Source: JACRBK01 sp964427955
GTDB lineage: Bacteria; Chloroflexota; Anaerolineae; Aggregatilineales; Aggregatilineaceae
Assembly: GCA_964427955.1 (NCBI GenBank)
Contig: CAYRWY010000016.1
Coordinates: 1-33,237, forward strand
Direction: 5' to 3'
DNA: 33,237 bases
A program made the position numbers and the translations under genes. Shown here piece by piece: positions 15,033 through 22,439 of this stretch. The notes below the pieces were generated by a model that saw nothing but the letters and a program-made list of their open reading frames with translations, was not told where the DNA came from and ran no database searches. The first letter of the stretch is position 1, and every line of letters starts with the position of its first letter.

Positions 15033-15914
15033 ATGCTGCAAAATCACGATATTCACATCCGCGATCCCTTCGTACTGCCGGTCGAGGCGGAACAACGTTA
15101 CTACCTCTACGGAACCACCGGCCCAGAGTGCTGGACCAACTCCGCCTCGGGTTTCGATTACTACACCGGCTCCGATCTGCAACACTGGGAAGGACCTTTT
15201 CCGGCGTTCCGGCCTCCCACGGGCTTCTGGGCCGACCGCAACTTCTGGGCGCCCGAAGTCCACGCGTTTCACGGGCGGTATTACCTGTTCGCCAGCTTCA
15301 AGGCCGAAAGCGCCTGCCGGGGAACACAGATCCTGGCTGCCGACGGTCCACAGGGGCCTTTTGTGCCAATCAGCGCGGGACCGGTGACGCCGCGCGACTG
15401 GGAGTGCCTGGACGGAACCCTGTACGTGGATGCTCACGACCAGCCCTGGATGGTGTTCTGTCACGAGTGGGTGCAGGTTGGCGACGGCGAGATCTGCGCC
15501 CTCCCGCTCAGCGAGGATCTGCGGTCGGCGCTAGACGAGCCGCGTCTCCTGTTCCGGGCGTCCGAGGCCCCCTGGGCTCAGGAAATCCATTCGAAGAACA
15601 GGCACGGCTATGTGACCGATGGTCCCTGGATGCACCACCTGGCCAGCGGCGACCTGATCATGCTGTGGTCCAGCTTTGGCACAGGGGGTTATACCGTAGG
15701 CATGGCGCGGTCAACTTCGGGGGAAATCACCGGCCCGTGGCAGCAGCTTGCCGAACCGTTGTATGCGGGAGACGGCGGTCACTGCATGGTATTCCGCGCG
15801 TTGGATGGGCAGTTGTGGCTGGCGTACCATCGACCCAACCCATCCCCCCAGGAGCGTCCTCAATTCGTCCCGCTGCGGGAGCACGCCTCTGCCCTGGAGA
15901 TCAGCTCGACGTAG
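15033..15914 (+). CDS. GH43-like five-bladed beta-propeller glycosidase, cytoplasmic
   Basis: This 293-residue protein has GH43-family blades: Asp11 in RDPFVL (expected general base), FWAPEVHAFHGRYYLF (71-86), Asp127 in ECLDGTLYVD (expected pKa-modulating Asp) and the active-site-type His266 in AYHRP. Where characterised GH43 enzymes have the general-acid Glu (EGP), this protein has Asp196 in VTDGPW. It is therefore either a variant subfamily or has altered chemistry. It has no signal peptide. The ATG at 15033 is preferred because GGAG sits six bases upstream; an earlier GTG at 15009 lacks a good site. Likely substrates are arabino- or xylo-configured oligosaccharides, not determinable here. 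It lies between GH78 and lacI and is probably under LacI control. Confidence 0.88.
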   Translation: MLQNHDIHIRDPFVLPVEAEQRYYLYGTTGPECWTNSASGFDYYTGSDLQHWEGPFPAFRPPTGFWADRNFWAPEVHAFHGRYYLFASFKAESACRGTQILAADGPQGPFVPISAGPVTPRDWECLDGTLYVDAHDQPWMVFCHEWVQVGDGEICALPLSEDLRSALDEPRLLFRASEAPWAQEIHSKNRHGYVTDGPWMHHLASGDLIMLWSSFGTGGYTVGMARSTSGEITGPWQQLAEPLYAGDGGHCMVFRALDGQLWLAYHRPNPSPQERPQFVPLREHASALEISST

Positions 15915-15996
15915 CTGGCGTCCGCCGCCAATCGTACGTTGCCCCCTGGATCGCCTAGGGGGCGGCTGTTTCTCCATTTGATCCTTCTCTGCCCTA

Positions 15997-16025
15997 TTGA
16001 CATACTTTAAATCCAGCCTTACACT
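15997..16025 (+). promoter_or_regulatory. Sigma-70-type promoter of the lacI gene
   Basis: TTGACA (15997-16002, consensus) and TACACT (16020-16025, 4 of 6) are separated by 17 bp. The expected start of transcription near 16032 falls next to the palindromic operator at 16035, so repressor binding would block initiation. Confidence 0.75.
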
Positions 16026-16034
16026 GAATTCACA

Positions 16035-16050
16035 CGTGTCAATTGACACG
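16035..16050. promoter_or_regulatory. Perfect 16-bp palindromic LacI-family operator
   Basis: CGTGTCAATTGACACG is a perfect palindrome placed 10 bp after the -10 box and 27 bp before the lacI start codon. Size, even symmetry and position fit an autoregulatory LacI-family operator. Confidence 0.75.
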
Positions 16051-16076
16051 AGACACTGTATAGAGACTTTTGACTT

Positions 16077-17087
16077 ATGAGACGGCCCACTCAAGAAGAT
16101 GTTGCACGCAAGGCAGGAGTTTCTCGTTCCACCGTGTCCTACGTGTTGAACGACCAGACCGGCCTGCAAATTCCGATTTCAGCCGAAACCCGGCAGCGGG
16201 TCTTGGAAGCCATCGCTGAACTCGGTTACGAACCGGACGCACGGGCACAATCGCTGCGTCGCGGCCACACCAAAACGGTCGGCGTGATCATCCCGGTCAT
16301 TCAAAATCCGTTCTTCTGGCAAATCCTGTCTGGAATTTCGAGCGAACTGACCCCCGCCGGATACAACGTCTACCTGTCGATACATCCTGAGGAACGCGCG
16401 CGGGCCTTGCAGGAACTTGTGCAGCAGCGCGTCGATGGTTTCATCCTCCTGGCGTCGGTAAAACGCCTCTCCTCCGAACTCACGGATTACCTGCGCCAGT
16501 CGGACCGCCCCACGGTCGAGATCACCGGCACCGAGGCCGAATTCGATCACGTGGTGCACAGCTACGCGAGCGGAACCCGGGCGCTGATGATGCACCTGTT
16601 CGAGATGGGACACCGCGACATCGGATTCATCTACGGGGTCTCCAATGAAGTCCAGGGCTGGGATCGCCTGCTTAGCTATCGCCAGGTGCTTCAAGAAGCC
16701 GGAATGTCCGGCCACAACCCCTACGAGGTCCACTGTGGCGTCACGATGGAAGACGCCTACCAGGCGGCTTATCAACTGTTGAGCCGTCCCCAGCGTCCGA
16801 CCGCGCTGCTCGTCATCAACGACATGCTGGCGATAGCCGTGATGCGCGCCGCCAACGACCTGGGGCTGTCCATCCCGCAAGATCTGTCTGTCGCCGGTTT
16901 TGACGACATCCCGTTTGCCAGCTACACCTCGCCGCGGCTGACGACGGTCTCCGGGCAGGCAGAACAAAGCGGGCGAGAGGCGGTCCGACTGCTGCTCAGG
17001 CGCTTCGCCGAACCGGATCTGCCTCAACAGGTGGTAATGTCAGGCATCAAGCTTATCGTTCGGGAATCAACCGGCCCGGTCCGATAA
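16077..17087 (+). CDS. LacI-family transcriptional regulator
   Basis: This 336-residue protein has a LacI helix-turn-helix at about 4-26 (TQEDVARKAGVSRSTVSYVL), the hinge region near 45-60 and a periplasmic-binding-protein-like effector domain from about 64 (TVGVIIPVIQNPFFWQIL) to the C-terminus (RESTGP), with the family motif SVAGFDDIPFASYTSPRLTTV. Length is typical. It should repress nearby sugar genes until a sugar or oligosaccharide ligand is bound. The operator at its own promoter suggests autoregulation. A degenerate copy between GH78 and GH43 suggests control of the glycosidases, and the CUT1 transporter follows 175 bp downstream on the same strand. Confidence 0.95.
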   Translation: MRRPTQEDVARKAGVSRSTVSYVLNDQTGLQIPISAETRQRVLEAIAELGYEPDARAQSLRRGHTKTVGVIIPVIQNPFFWQILSGISSELTPAGYNVYLSIHPEERARALQELVQQRVDGFILLASVKRLSSELTDYLRQSDRPTVEITGTEAEFDHVVHSYASGTRALMMHLFEMGHRDIGFIYGVSNEVQGWDRLLSYRQVLQEAGMSGHNPYEVHCGVTMEDAYQAAYQLLSRPQRPTALLVINDMLAIAVMRAANDLGLSIPQDLSVAGFDDIPFASYTSPRLTTVSGQAEQSGREAVRLLLRRFAEPDLPQQVVMSGIKLIVRESTGPVR

Positions 17088-17109
17088 CCGGGAACAAGTC
17101 GCAATTCAC

Positions 17110-17135
17110 CGGCGGCAGGATTATCGCCGTGTTTT
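17110..17135 (+). terminator. Weak possible terminator after lacI
   Basis: CGGCG (17110-17114) and CGCCG (17125-17129) form a 5-bp stem with a 10-nt loop, followed by TGTTTT. The stem is short, so read-through into the transporter genes is possible. Confidence 0.35.
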
Positions 17136-17146
17136 GAAAAGTTCAG

Positions 17147-17218
17147 ATGGAAAAGAAACTTTCGCGTCGAGATTTCTTGCGCGGGTCAGCAGCGACAGCC
17201 GAGGCGCGGCCTCACTGA
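17147..17218 (+). pseudogene. Remnant of a Tat-exported protein (probable lost substrate-binding protein)
   Basis: An ATG at 17147 opens a 23-codon frame ending in TGA at 17216. Its product starts MEKKLSRRDFLRGSAATA, a clear twin-arginine signal motif (S-R-R-x-F-L) with the beginning of the small-residue hydrophobic region. It then stops, with no mature protein in any frame before the permease start 45 bp later. Tat signals of this form commonly begin solute-binding proteins in this type of bacterium, and binding-protein genes often directly precede CUT1 permease genes. I infer a deletion that removed the body of such a gene. No strong ribosome-binding site remains. Confidence 0.6.
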
Positions 17219-17262
17219 CAACCTTTGAACGCCTGCACAACCAAAGTAAAGGAAGTTTCTTC

Positions 17263-18222
17263 ATGTCCGGTATCAGCAAATTTCTCAGGCGCAACACCGT
17301 CGCCTATTTGTTCCTCACACCGTGGCTCCTGGGATTCTTCGTACTTACACTTTACCCGATGTTATATTCGCTGCGCCTCAGTTTTACCGACTATGACTTC
17401 ACGGAGCCTGATTCGACGCAGTGGATCGGGTTTGGCAACTACGAGAAGATGTTCGGGTCGGCGTTCGGGATATCGAAGTTTACCGCGTCTACGGGCGAGG
17501 TCATGCGCGTGGACCGGTACTACATGAAGTCGCTGTCCGTGACGTTTACCTACGTGTTCGTGTCGGTCCCGATGAAGCTGGTTTTCGCCCTGGGCGTGGC
17601 GCTGCTGCTGAACCAGAAACTACGGGGGGTGTCGTTTTACCGCGCCGTGTACTACATCCCCACGCTCCTCGGCGGATCGGTGGCCATCGCGGTGCTGTGG
17701 AGAAAGTTGTTCGAGAAAGACGGGCTGGTGAACGATGTGCTGGGGGCCATCGGCTTCACCGACCTCCCCAGTTGGATCACCAATCCCAAGTACGCGCTCG
17801 GCACGCTGATTTTGCTGACGGTCTGGCAGTTCGGATCGTCGATGATCATTTTCCTCGCGGGGCTGAAGCAGATTCCACAGGAGTATTACGAGGCGGCCAG
17901 CGTGGACGGCGCAGGCAACGTCCGGCGGTTCTTCTCTATCACCATCCCCCTGCTCTCACCCGTGATCATGTTCAACCTGGTCATGCAAATGATCGGCGCA
18001 TTCCAATCCTTCACCCAGGCTTATATCATCGGCGGCGGCAAGGGAGGCGTGCTTAATTCCACCCTCTTCTACACCCTCCATCTGTATATCCAGGGCTGGA
18101 CCTACCACGAGATGGGGTATGCCTCGGCGATGGCGTGGGTGCTACTGCTCATCATTGGCGGACTCACAGCGGTTATCTTTATCTCATCGAAGTGGTGGGT
18201 GTCCTATGGGACCGGGGAATAA
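17263..18222 (+). CDS. CUT1 sugar ABC transporter permease, MalF/UgpA type
   Basis: This 319-residue permease has six hydrophobic segments, the first being VAYLFLTPWLLGFFVLTLYP near residues 13-32 and the last AMAWVLLLIIGGLTAVIFIS near the C-terminus. The cytoplasmic EAA loop (EYYEAASVDGAGNVRRFFSI, starting near residue 207) docks to the ATPase. The ATG at 17263 was chosen because AAAGGAAG lies just upstream and the first helix follows at once; an in-frame earlier start at 17134 would add 43 non-hydrophobic residues. It overlaps neither neighbour; the MalG-type gene starts one base after its stop. With that permease and the binding protein at 19163 it should import a di- or oligosaccharide. 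No ATPase gene is nearby, so a shared MsmX/UgpC-type ATPase is likely. Confidence 0.95.
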   Translation: MSGISKFLRRNTVAYLFLTPWLLGFFVLTLYPMLYSLRLSFTDYDFTEPDSTQWIGFGNYEKMFGSAFGISKFTASTGEVMRVDRYYMKSLSVTFTYVFVSVPMKLVFALGVALLLNQKLRGVSFYRAVYYIPTLLGGSVAIAVLWRKLFEKDGLVNDVLGAIGFTDLPSWITNPKYALGTLILLTVWQFGSSMIIFLAGLKQIPQEYYEAASVDGAGNVRRFFSITIPLLSPVIMFNLVMQMIGAFQSFTQAYIIGGGKGGVLNSTLFYTLHLYIQGWTYHEMGYASAMAWVLLLIIGGLTAVIFISSKWWVSYGTGE

Positions 18223-18223
18223 C

Positions 18224-19069
18224 ATGAAAACCAAGACGTTCGTACGCCATCTCTTGACCCATGTGTTCATCATCAGCCTGGGGCTGATCATGATCTACCC
18301 CATCGCCTGGATGATTGTCAGCTCGTTCAAGCCCAACAACATGATCTTCAGCGACACGAGCCTCATTCCCAAAGCCGTCACCACCGAAAACTACGTCAGT
18401 GGGTGGAAAGGCTACGCGGGCACGACCTTTGGACGATTTTTCAGAAACTCGCTGCTGATGTGCTCCGTGGCCATCGTCGGAAACCTGATCTCGTGCTCGA
18501 TGGCGGCGTATGCCTTCGCGCGGCTCAAATTCACGGGCAGGCGCTTCTGGTTCGCGGCGATGATGGCGACGCTGATGCTCCCAGGCCACGTCACGCTCGT
18601 GCCGCGCTATATCCTGTTCAACACGCTCGACTGGGTGGGATCGTACCGCCCCATCCTGGTGCCGAGATTCCTCGCCACGGACGCATTCTTCGTGTTTCTA
18701 CTCGTGCAGTTTATGCGCAGCCTGCCGAAAGAGCTTGAGGAAGCGGCGATCATCGACGGGTGCGGGCAGATCGGGGTGTACACCCGGATCATCATGCCGC
18801 TCTCAGCCCCGGCCCTGGTCACGACCGCACTCTTCACGTTCCTGTGGACGTGGGACGATTTTTTCAACCACCTGCTGTACCTCACCCGACCAGATTCCTT
18901 CACGGTATCGCGGGCACTGCGCACGTTCGTGGGCGATGCGGGCGCGGTCACCAACTGGGGCGGCACCCTGGCGATGGCCACACTCTCGGTCATTCCCGCC
19001 TTCATCCTGTTCTTCTCCCTGCAAAAATACTTCGTACAGGGTATTTCGACCACGGGCATCAAAGGTTAG
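18224..19069 (+). CDS. CUT1 sugar ABC transporter permease, MalG/UgpE type
   Basis: This 281-residue partner permease has an N-terminal helix (LLTHVFIISLGLIMIYPIAW), an NSLLMCSVAIVGNLISCSMAAYAFARL segment typical of the family and an EAA loop (ELEEAAIIDGCGQIGVYTRI) near residue 170. It ends in FFSLQKYFVQGISTTGIKG, the normal MalG-type C-terminus. ATG 18224 sits one base after the upstream stop codon, indicating translational coupling; an in-frame ATG at 18206 would overlap the upstream gene by 17 bp and is possible. Confidence 0.95.
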   Translation: MKTKTFVRHLLTHVFIISLGLIMIYPIAWMIVSSFKPNNMIFSDTSLIPKAVTTENYVSGWKGYAGTTFGRFFRNSLLMCSVAIVGNLISCSMAAYAFARLKFTGRRFWFAAMMATLMLPGHVTLVPRYILFNTLDWVGSYRPILVPRFLATDAFFVFLLVQFMRSLPKELEEAAIIDGCGQIGVYTRIIMPLSAPALVTTALFTFLWTWDDFFNHLLYLTRPDSFTVSRALRTFVGDAGAVTNWGGTLAMATLSVIPAFILFFSLQKYFVQGISTTGIKG

Positions 19070-19097
19070 GACAACAACAGGAGAACATGCATATGAA

Positions 19098-19166
19098 ATG
19101 ATGACCAATGACGCGTTTCAGATTTGCATCAGAACCTCTTACATAAAAACAGGAGAATACAAATGA
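19098..19166 (+). CDS. Possible 22-residue leader peptide overlapping the binding-protein start
   Basis: The short frame starts at ATG 19098 and its TGA overlaps the binding-protein ATG (ATGA at 19163-19166). An AGGAGAA site stands upstream at about 19079, almost a duplicate of the AGGAGAA that serves the binding protein at about 19151. Overlap could couple translation of the two. The peptide has no recognisable motif, so this may be chance. Confidence 0.25.
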   Translation: MMTNDAFQICIRTSYIKTGEYK

Positions 19167-20473
19167 AGAAAACTTACGCATTCACGCTCGTGGCACTGCT
19201 CGTCGTGATGCTCGTTGGCTATATCCCGCAGACCCAGGCCCAGACGGGCAGCGGCCTTCCCGCTTATACCGGCGGTCCGGCTGAACTCCGTTTCGGGTGG
19301 TGGGGCAATGACGACCGCGCCGCGAGAACCCAACAGGTGATCGATCTGTTCCAGGCGGCATATCCCGACATCAAGGTCGTCGGCGAGCCTAATGGTGGCA
19401 CGGCGGATCACTTCCAGATCCTTGACACGCAGTTGGCGGCCAACGACGCCCCCGACCTGATCCAATTCGGCGGCAACTGGCCCGACTACAAGCAGTACCT
19501 TGAGCCGCTCAATGCCTATCTCGGCAAGCAGCTCATGATCGCCACCCCCGAAGAATTCGACCAGACGGCGCTGATCCCCCCGACGGATGCAGACGGCAAC
19601 CTGTATGGCATCAGCCTGGGCACGAACACGCTCGTCCTCGTCTACAACAAGACGGTGATCGAGGCGGCGGGCGTCGCTCTCCCGGCGGACAACATGACCT
19701 GGGACGAACTGATCGCCTACGGCACGGAACTCAAGGCGAAACTCCCCGAGGGTGTCTGGCCGTTCGTGGACAACAGCACCAACCAGGCGAACTACCTCAG
19801 CTACTTCTACACCCAGCAGGGGACCGATCTCTGGACCCTGGACGATGGCGGCAAGTCGTATGCCACGGTCGAGTCGGCCCAGAAATGGCTCCAGATGTGG
19901 GCGGATATGCGGGCCGAGGGTTTGATCCCCGATGCGGACACCACCTACACCTACACCGAAGACGGGCCGGACAGCTCGATCTTCGTCGCGGGCAAGGCTG
20001 TGATGGGCTTGATCTGGAGCAACCAGAGCGCGGCCTACCAGGCAGCCATGACCGACGAAGTCGGCCTGACGACGCTCCCCGTGGGCGGCGAAGATTCGTA
20101 CGTCATCCAGATGAGCCAGTACATGGCCATCAACAAGGACAGCAAGAACAAGGAAGCCGCTGCCCTGTTCATCAACTTCTTCGTGACCAGCCCTGATGCC
20201 GGCGCGATCCTCCAGACCAACCGCGGTGTGCCTTGCTCGCCCGTCGTACGTCAAGCCATCGCCGACAAGGCGTCCCCGACCGACGCCGCGGTCTATCGCA
20301 TCTACGACGCGATTGCCGACCGTATGATCCCGCAAGGCCCGAATCTCCCGAACGATCAGGAATTCGTGAACGAGCTTGAACTGGTCGGTCAGCAGGTCGC
20401 GTACGGGGAATCCTCGGTTGACCAGGGTGCCGAAGATTTGCAAGCCTTGATCGAGCGTCTGGCGGTCAAGTAA
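19163..20473 (+). CDS. CUT1 sugar ABC transporter substrate-binding protein (family 1)
   Basis: This 436-residue binding protein has a Sec signal (MKKTYAFTLVALLVVMLVGY, probable cleavage after TQA near residue 31) with no lipobox Cys. The mature part shows family-1 solute-binding features: ELRFGWWGNDDRAARTQQVI near 45-64, NDAPDLIQFGGNWPDY, then YGISLGTNTLVLVYNKTV, and a late KEAAALFINFFVTSP segment. AGGAG lies nine bases before ATG 19163. It follows the two permeases, the reverse of the common binding-protein-first order; a Tat-signal stub stands in the usual place at 17147. How it stays at the cell surface is unclear, perhaps through an uncleaved signal helix. Its ligand cannot be read from sequence, but the GH78/GH43/LacI context suggests a rhamnose- or arabinose-containing oligosaccharide. 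Confidence 0.95.
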   Translation: MKKTYAFTLVALLVVMLVGYIPQTQAQTGSGLPAYTGGPAELRFGWWGNDDRAARTQQVIDLFQAAYPDIKVVGEPNGGTADHFQILDTQLAANDAPDLIQFGGNWPDYKQYLEPLNAYLGKQLMIATPEEFDQTALIPPTDADGNLYGISLGTNTLVLVYNKTVIEAAGVALPADNMTWDELIAYGTELKAKLPEGVWPFVDNSTNQANYLSYFYTQQGTDLWTLDDGGKSYATVESAQKWLQMWADMRAEGLIPDADTTYTYTEDGPDSSIFVAGKAVMGLIWSNQSAAYQAAMTDEVGLTTLPVGGEDSYVIQMSQYMAINKDSKNKEAAALFINFFVTSPDAGAILQTNRGVPCSPVVRQAIADKASPTDAAVYRIYDAIADRMIPQGPNLPNDQEFVNELELVGQQVAYGESSVDQGAEDLQALIERLAVK

Positions 20474-20496
20474 CTTCCGGCCAAACACGGCTAACA

Positions 20497-20527
20497 AAAG
20501 CGCGGGGTCGTCTGATCCCGCGTTTTT
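20497..20527. terminator. Bidirectional intrinsic terminator after the CUT1 binding protein
   Basis: CGCGGG (20501-20506) pairs with CCCGCG (20517-20522), 10-nt loop, with AAAA before and TTTTT after. It sits between the convergent binding-protein and P-loop genes. Confidence 0.82.
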
Positions 20528-21179
20528 ATTCCCCGGTCACGCGAGCGAGCCAGCGGCTGGTCGCACGCGGCGACCGAAGACGCACGACGGCGAGGTGCTG
20601 ATTCTCCGGTTGGGCAAACAGGATCGGGTATTCGCGGCGCTGGCCCATATGGGACCGGAGCGCGCGGAGGACGCCCCGGGCACCCGCGAGGAACTGCTTG
20701 GGGACGGCGGTCTTTTCGCCCGTCTCGGCAGCCTGGGTGCGGATCACCGAGGTACGCCATAAAGCCCGCTTTCCCAGCCGCCACAGGCTCACGGTCAAGG
20801 GATAGTCAAGCCAGACCAGCGTATCGGCCCGCGGCCACACCAGGTCGCGCACGGCTTTTTTGTTCCCGTCCGTAACCCACCGGTCACCCGTCAGGGCGGC
20901 GGTAGTGCGTTCGCGCAGCACCGGCAGAGAGACAGTGCTGAAATTGGGGCCAAAATACAGTGCGTCAAGCTCGACATGCGGCACATCCAGGGCCGCGGAC
21001 AGGGCGCGCGCCAACGTGGTCTTGCCCGACCCGGTGCGCCCTACGATAACGATCCGGCTACACCCGGCCAGCGTGACGGCAGGATCACGCCGAACAGCGT
21101 CGGCGGTGGACGGTGGTAACGCCCCTGATGCTAAGTTTTCCTGGGTCTTCACGAGCACTTCACCTTTGTCGACAACCAT
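20526..21179 (-). CDS. P-loop NTPase of the FlaR / adenylate-kinase-like (DNA topology modulation) family
   Basis: This 217-residue protein has Walker A GRTGSGKTT at about 47-55, then LARALSAALDVPHVELDALYFGPNF (the conserved E-x-D-x-x-x-x segment of FlaR-like proteins), VTDGNKKAVRDLVWPRADTLVWLDYP (a kinase-like Walker B and lid area) and an Arg-rich RLGKRALWRT segment. The family looks like small-molecule kinases of unknown substrate. The ATG at 21179 was chosen because GAAGGAG lies eight bases upstream; earlier in-frame starts (up to 21293) lack a good site and add unrelated residues. About 45 residues precede the P-loop, longer than usual for the family. Its neighbours give no functional hint. 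Confidence 0.8.
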   Translation of the reverse strand: MVVDKGEVLVKTQENLASGALPPSTADAVRRDPAVTLAGCSRIVIVGRTGSGKTTLARALSAALDVPHVELDALYFGPNFSTVSLPVLRERTTAALTGDRWVTDGNKKAVRDLVWPRADTLVWLDYPLTVSLWRLGKRALWRTSVIRTQAAETGEKTAVPKQFLAGARGVLRALRSHMGQRREYPILFAQPENQHLAVVRLRSPRATSRWLARVTGE

Positions 21180-21348
21180 CCACCGTACTCCTTCAGCCAT
21201 GTCCCTGTATCTTCTTACGCGATATGTTAGCAAATCCCCGGTAGGACCAGCAAACGACGCCCCACGAGCCAGCCTCAGGGGAAATGTTGCCAATTCCGAG
21301 GAGGAGTTCCAGAATTATCCGCAACCTACAGAGAGGAACGAGCACTTC

Positions 21349-22437
21349 ATGGACAGCCGCCAACGGTTTGAACTGACAATGCAGCACCAGACCCCGGATC
21401 GAGTTCCGATCGACATCGGGGCCACATCTTTGACGGGGATGAGACCGCTGGTCCAACAGCGGCTCCGGGAAATCCTGGGGTTTGGAGGTGATCCCGTCCT
21501 GGCCAATAACGGAGTCGACGAACGCGTGCTCCAATGGGCCGGTACCGATTTCCGCTCGGTCGGCGCCATCGTGAATCTGCCCAATCCGGGCTTCAACGAT
21601 CCCTCGGTAGACTGCTGGGGCATACGCCGGGAACTGATCGGCGGAGACTGGCAGATCACCAACTATCCCCTGCGCGGGTGTACGCGCGAGGAAATGCTGG
21701 CCTATCCCTGGCCCGAACCGACCCTCGACGAGCGGCTGCTGACCGACTGGGAGGCGCAGGCTCAGGCGCTCAAAAAGGCCAACCAGTATGTGGTCATTGC
21801 GGAACATCCGGTATATGGCATTCTGGAATTGGGCTGCTGGATGTGCGGGTACGACGATTTTTTGATGCGCCTGGCCATCGATGCGGATTTCGTGCGAACC
21901 TTCTTCGACAAGGTTTTGGACATCCAGATGCGCGTGGTCGAGCAATATTACGCGGTCCTGGGACCCTACATCGACCTGACGACGAGCGGCGACGATTTTG
22001 GCATCCAGCGGGGTCCCATGATCTCGCCGCGTACCTTCCGAGAGCTGGTCGCGCCCTACTTCAAGACCCGCATTCAGCGCACCAAAGAATTGGGACAGTG
22101 CTACTACTGGCATCACTCCTGCGGGTCGGTTTTCGCGCTCATCGACCAGTTCCTTGAGTGCGGGGTCGATATCCTCAACCCTATTCAGACTTCGGCAGCC
22201 CGGATGGAACCCCAGGGGTTGAAAGACCAGTTCGGAGATCGCCTGACGTTTTGGGGCGGCGTGGACGTGCAGCAGTTCTTGCCGCGCGCCACGCCGGAGG
22301 AAGTCCGCCAGCGGGTGGGCGAACTGGCGGGCATCCTGGGCCGCGAGGGCGGCTACGTGATGGCTCCGGCGCACGAGATGCAGAATGACATTCCCCCCGA
22401 AAATATCGTCGCCTGGGTGGAAGCAATCCGGGGCTGA
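21349..22437 (+). CDS. Uroporphyrinogen decarboxylase (URO-D) superfamily protein, HSCG subgroup
   Basis: This 362-residue protein is a second, distant URO-D-like TIM barrel. It starts MDSRQRFELTMQHQTPDRVPID, a canonical URO-D-like N-terminus, and keeps the H-x-C-G motif (HSCG, 256-259) that starts the zinc site in corrinoid methyltransferases such as MtaA, followed by CGVDILNPIQ (271-280) and FWGGVDVQQFLP (301-312). It therefore differs from the HTDG protein at 3742-4911 at the metal-binding position. The ATG at 21349 is preceded by GAGAGG; an open frame continues upstream to 20860 but without family similarity. A methyltransferase role with a corrinoid protein is possible, but no corrinoid protein or MtaB-like gene is in the window. 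It ends 2 bp from the convergent CDP-alcohol phosphatidyltransferase gene. Confidence 0.87.
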   Translation: MDSRQRFELTMQHQTPDRVPIDIGATSLTGMRPLVQQRLREILGFGGDPVLANNGVDERVLQWAGTDFRSVGAIVNLPNPGFNDPSVDCWGIRRELIGGDWQITNYPLRGCTREEMLAYPWPEPTLDERLLTDWEAQAQALKKANQYVVIAEHPVYGILELGCWMCGYDDFLMRLAIDADFVRTFFDKVLDIQMRVVEQYYAVLGPYIDLTTSGDDFGIQRGPMISPRTFRELVAPYFKTRIQRTKELGQCYYWHHSCGSVFALIDQFLECGVDILNPIQTSAARMEPQGLKDQFGDRLTFWGGVDVQQFLPRATPEEVRQRVGELAGILGREGGYVMAPAHEMQNDIPPENIVAWVEAIRG

Positions 22438-22439
22438 AG

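Noticed and set aside
15942..15963. Possible terminator after the GH43-like gene (GCCCC/GGGGC)
   Set aside because: The stem is only 5 bp with a 12-nt loop and lacks a T-run.
19139..20497. A 452-codon minus-strand frame opposite the CUT1 binding protein
   Set aside because: It is antisense to a well-supported gene with signal peptide and ribosome-binding site.
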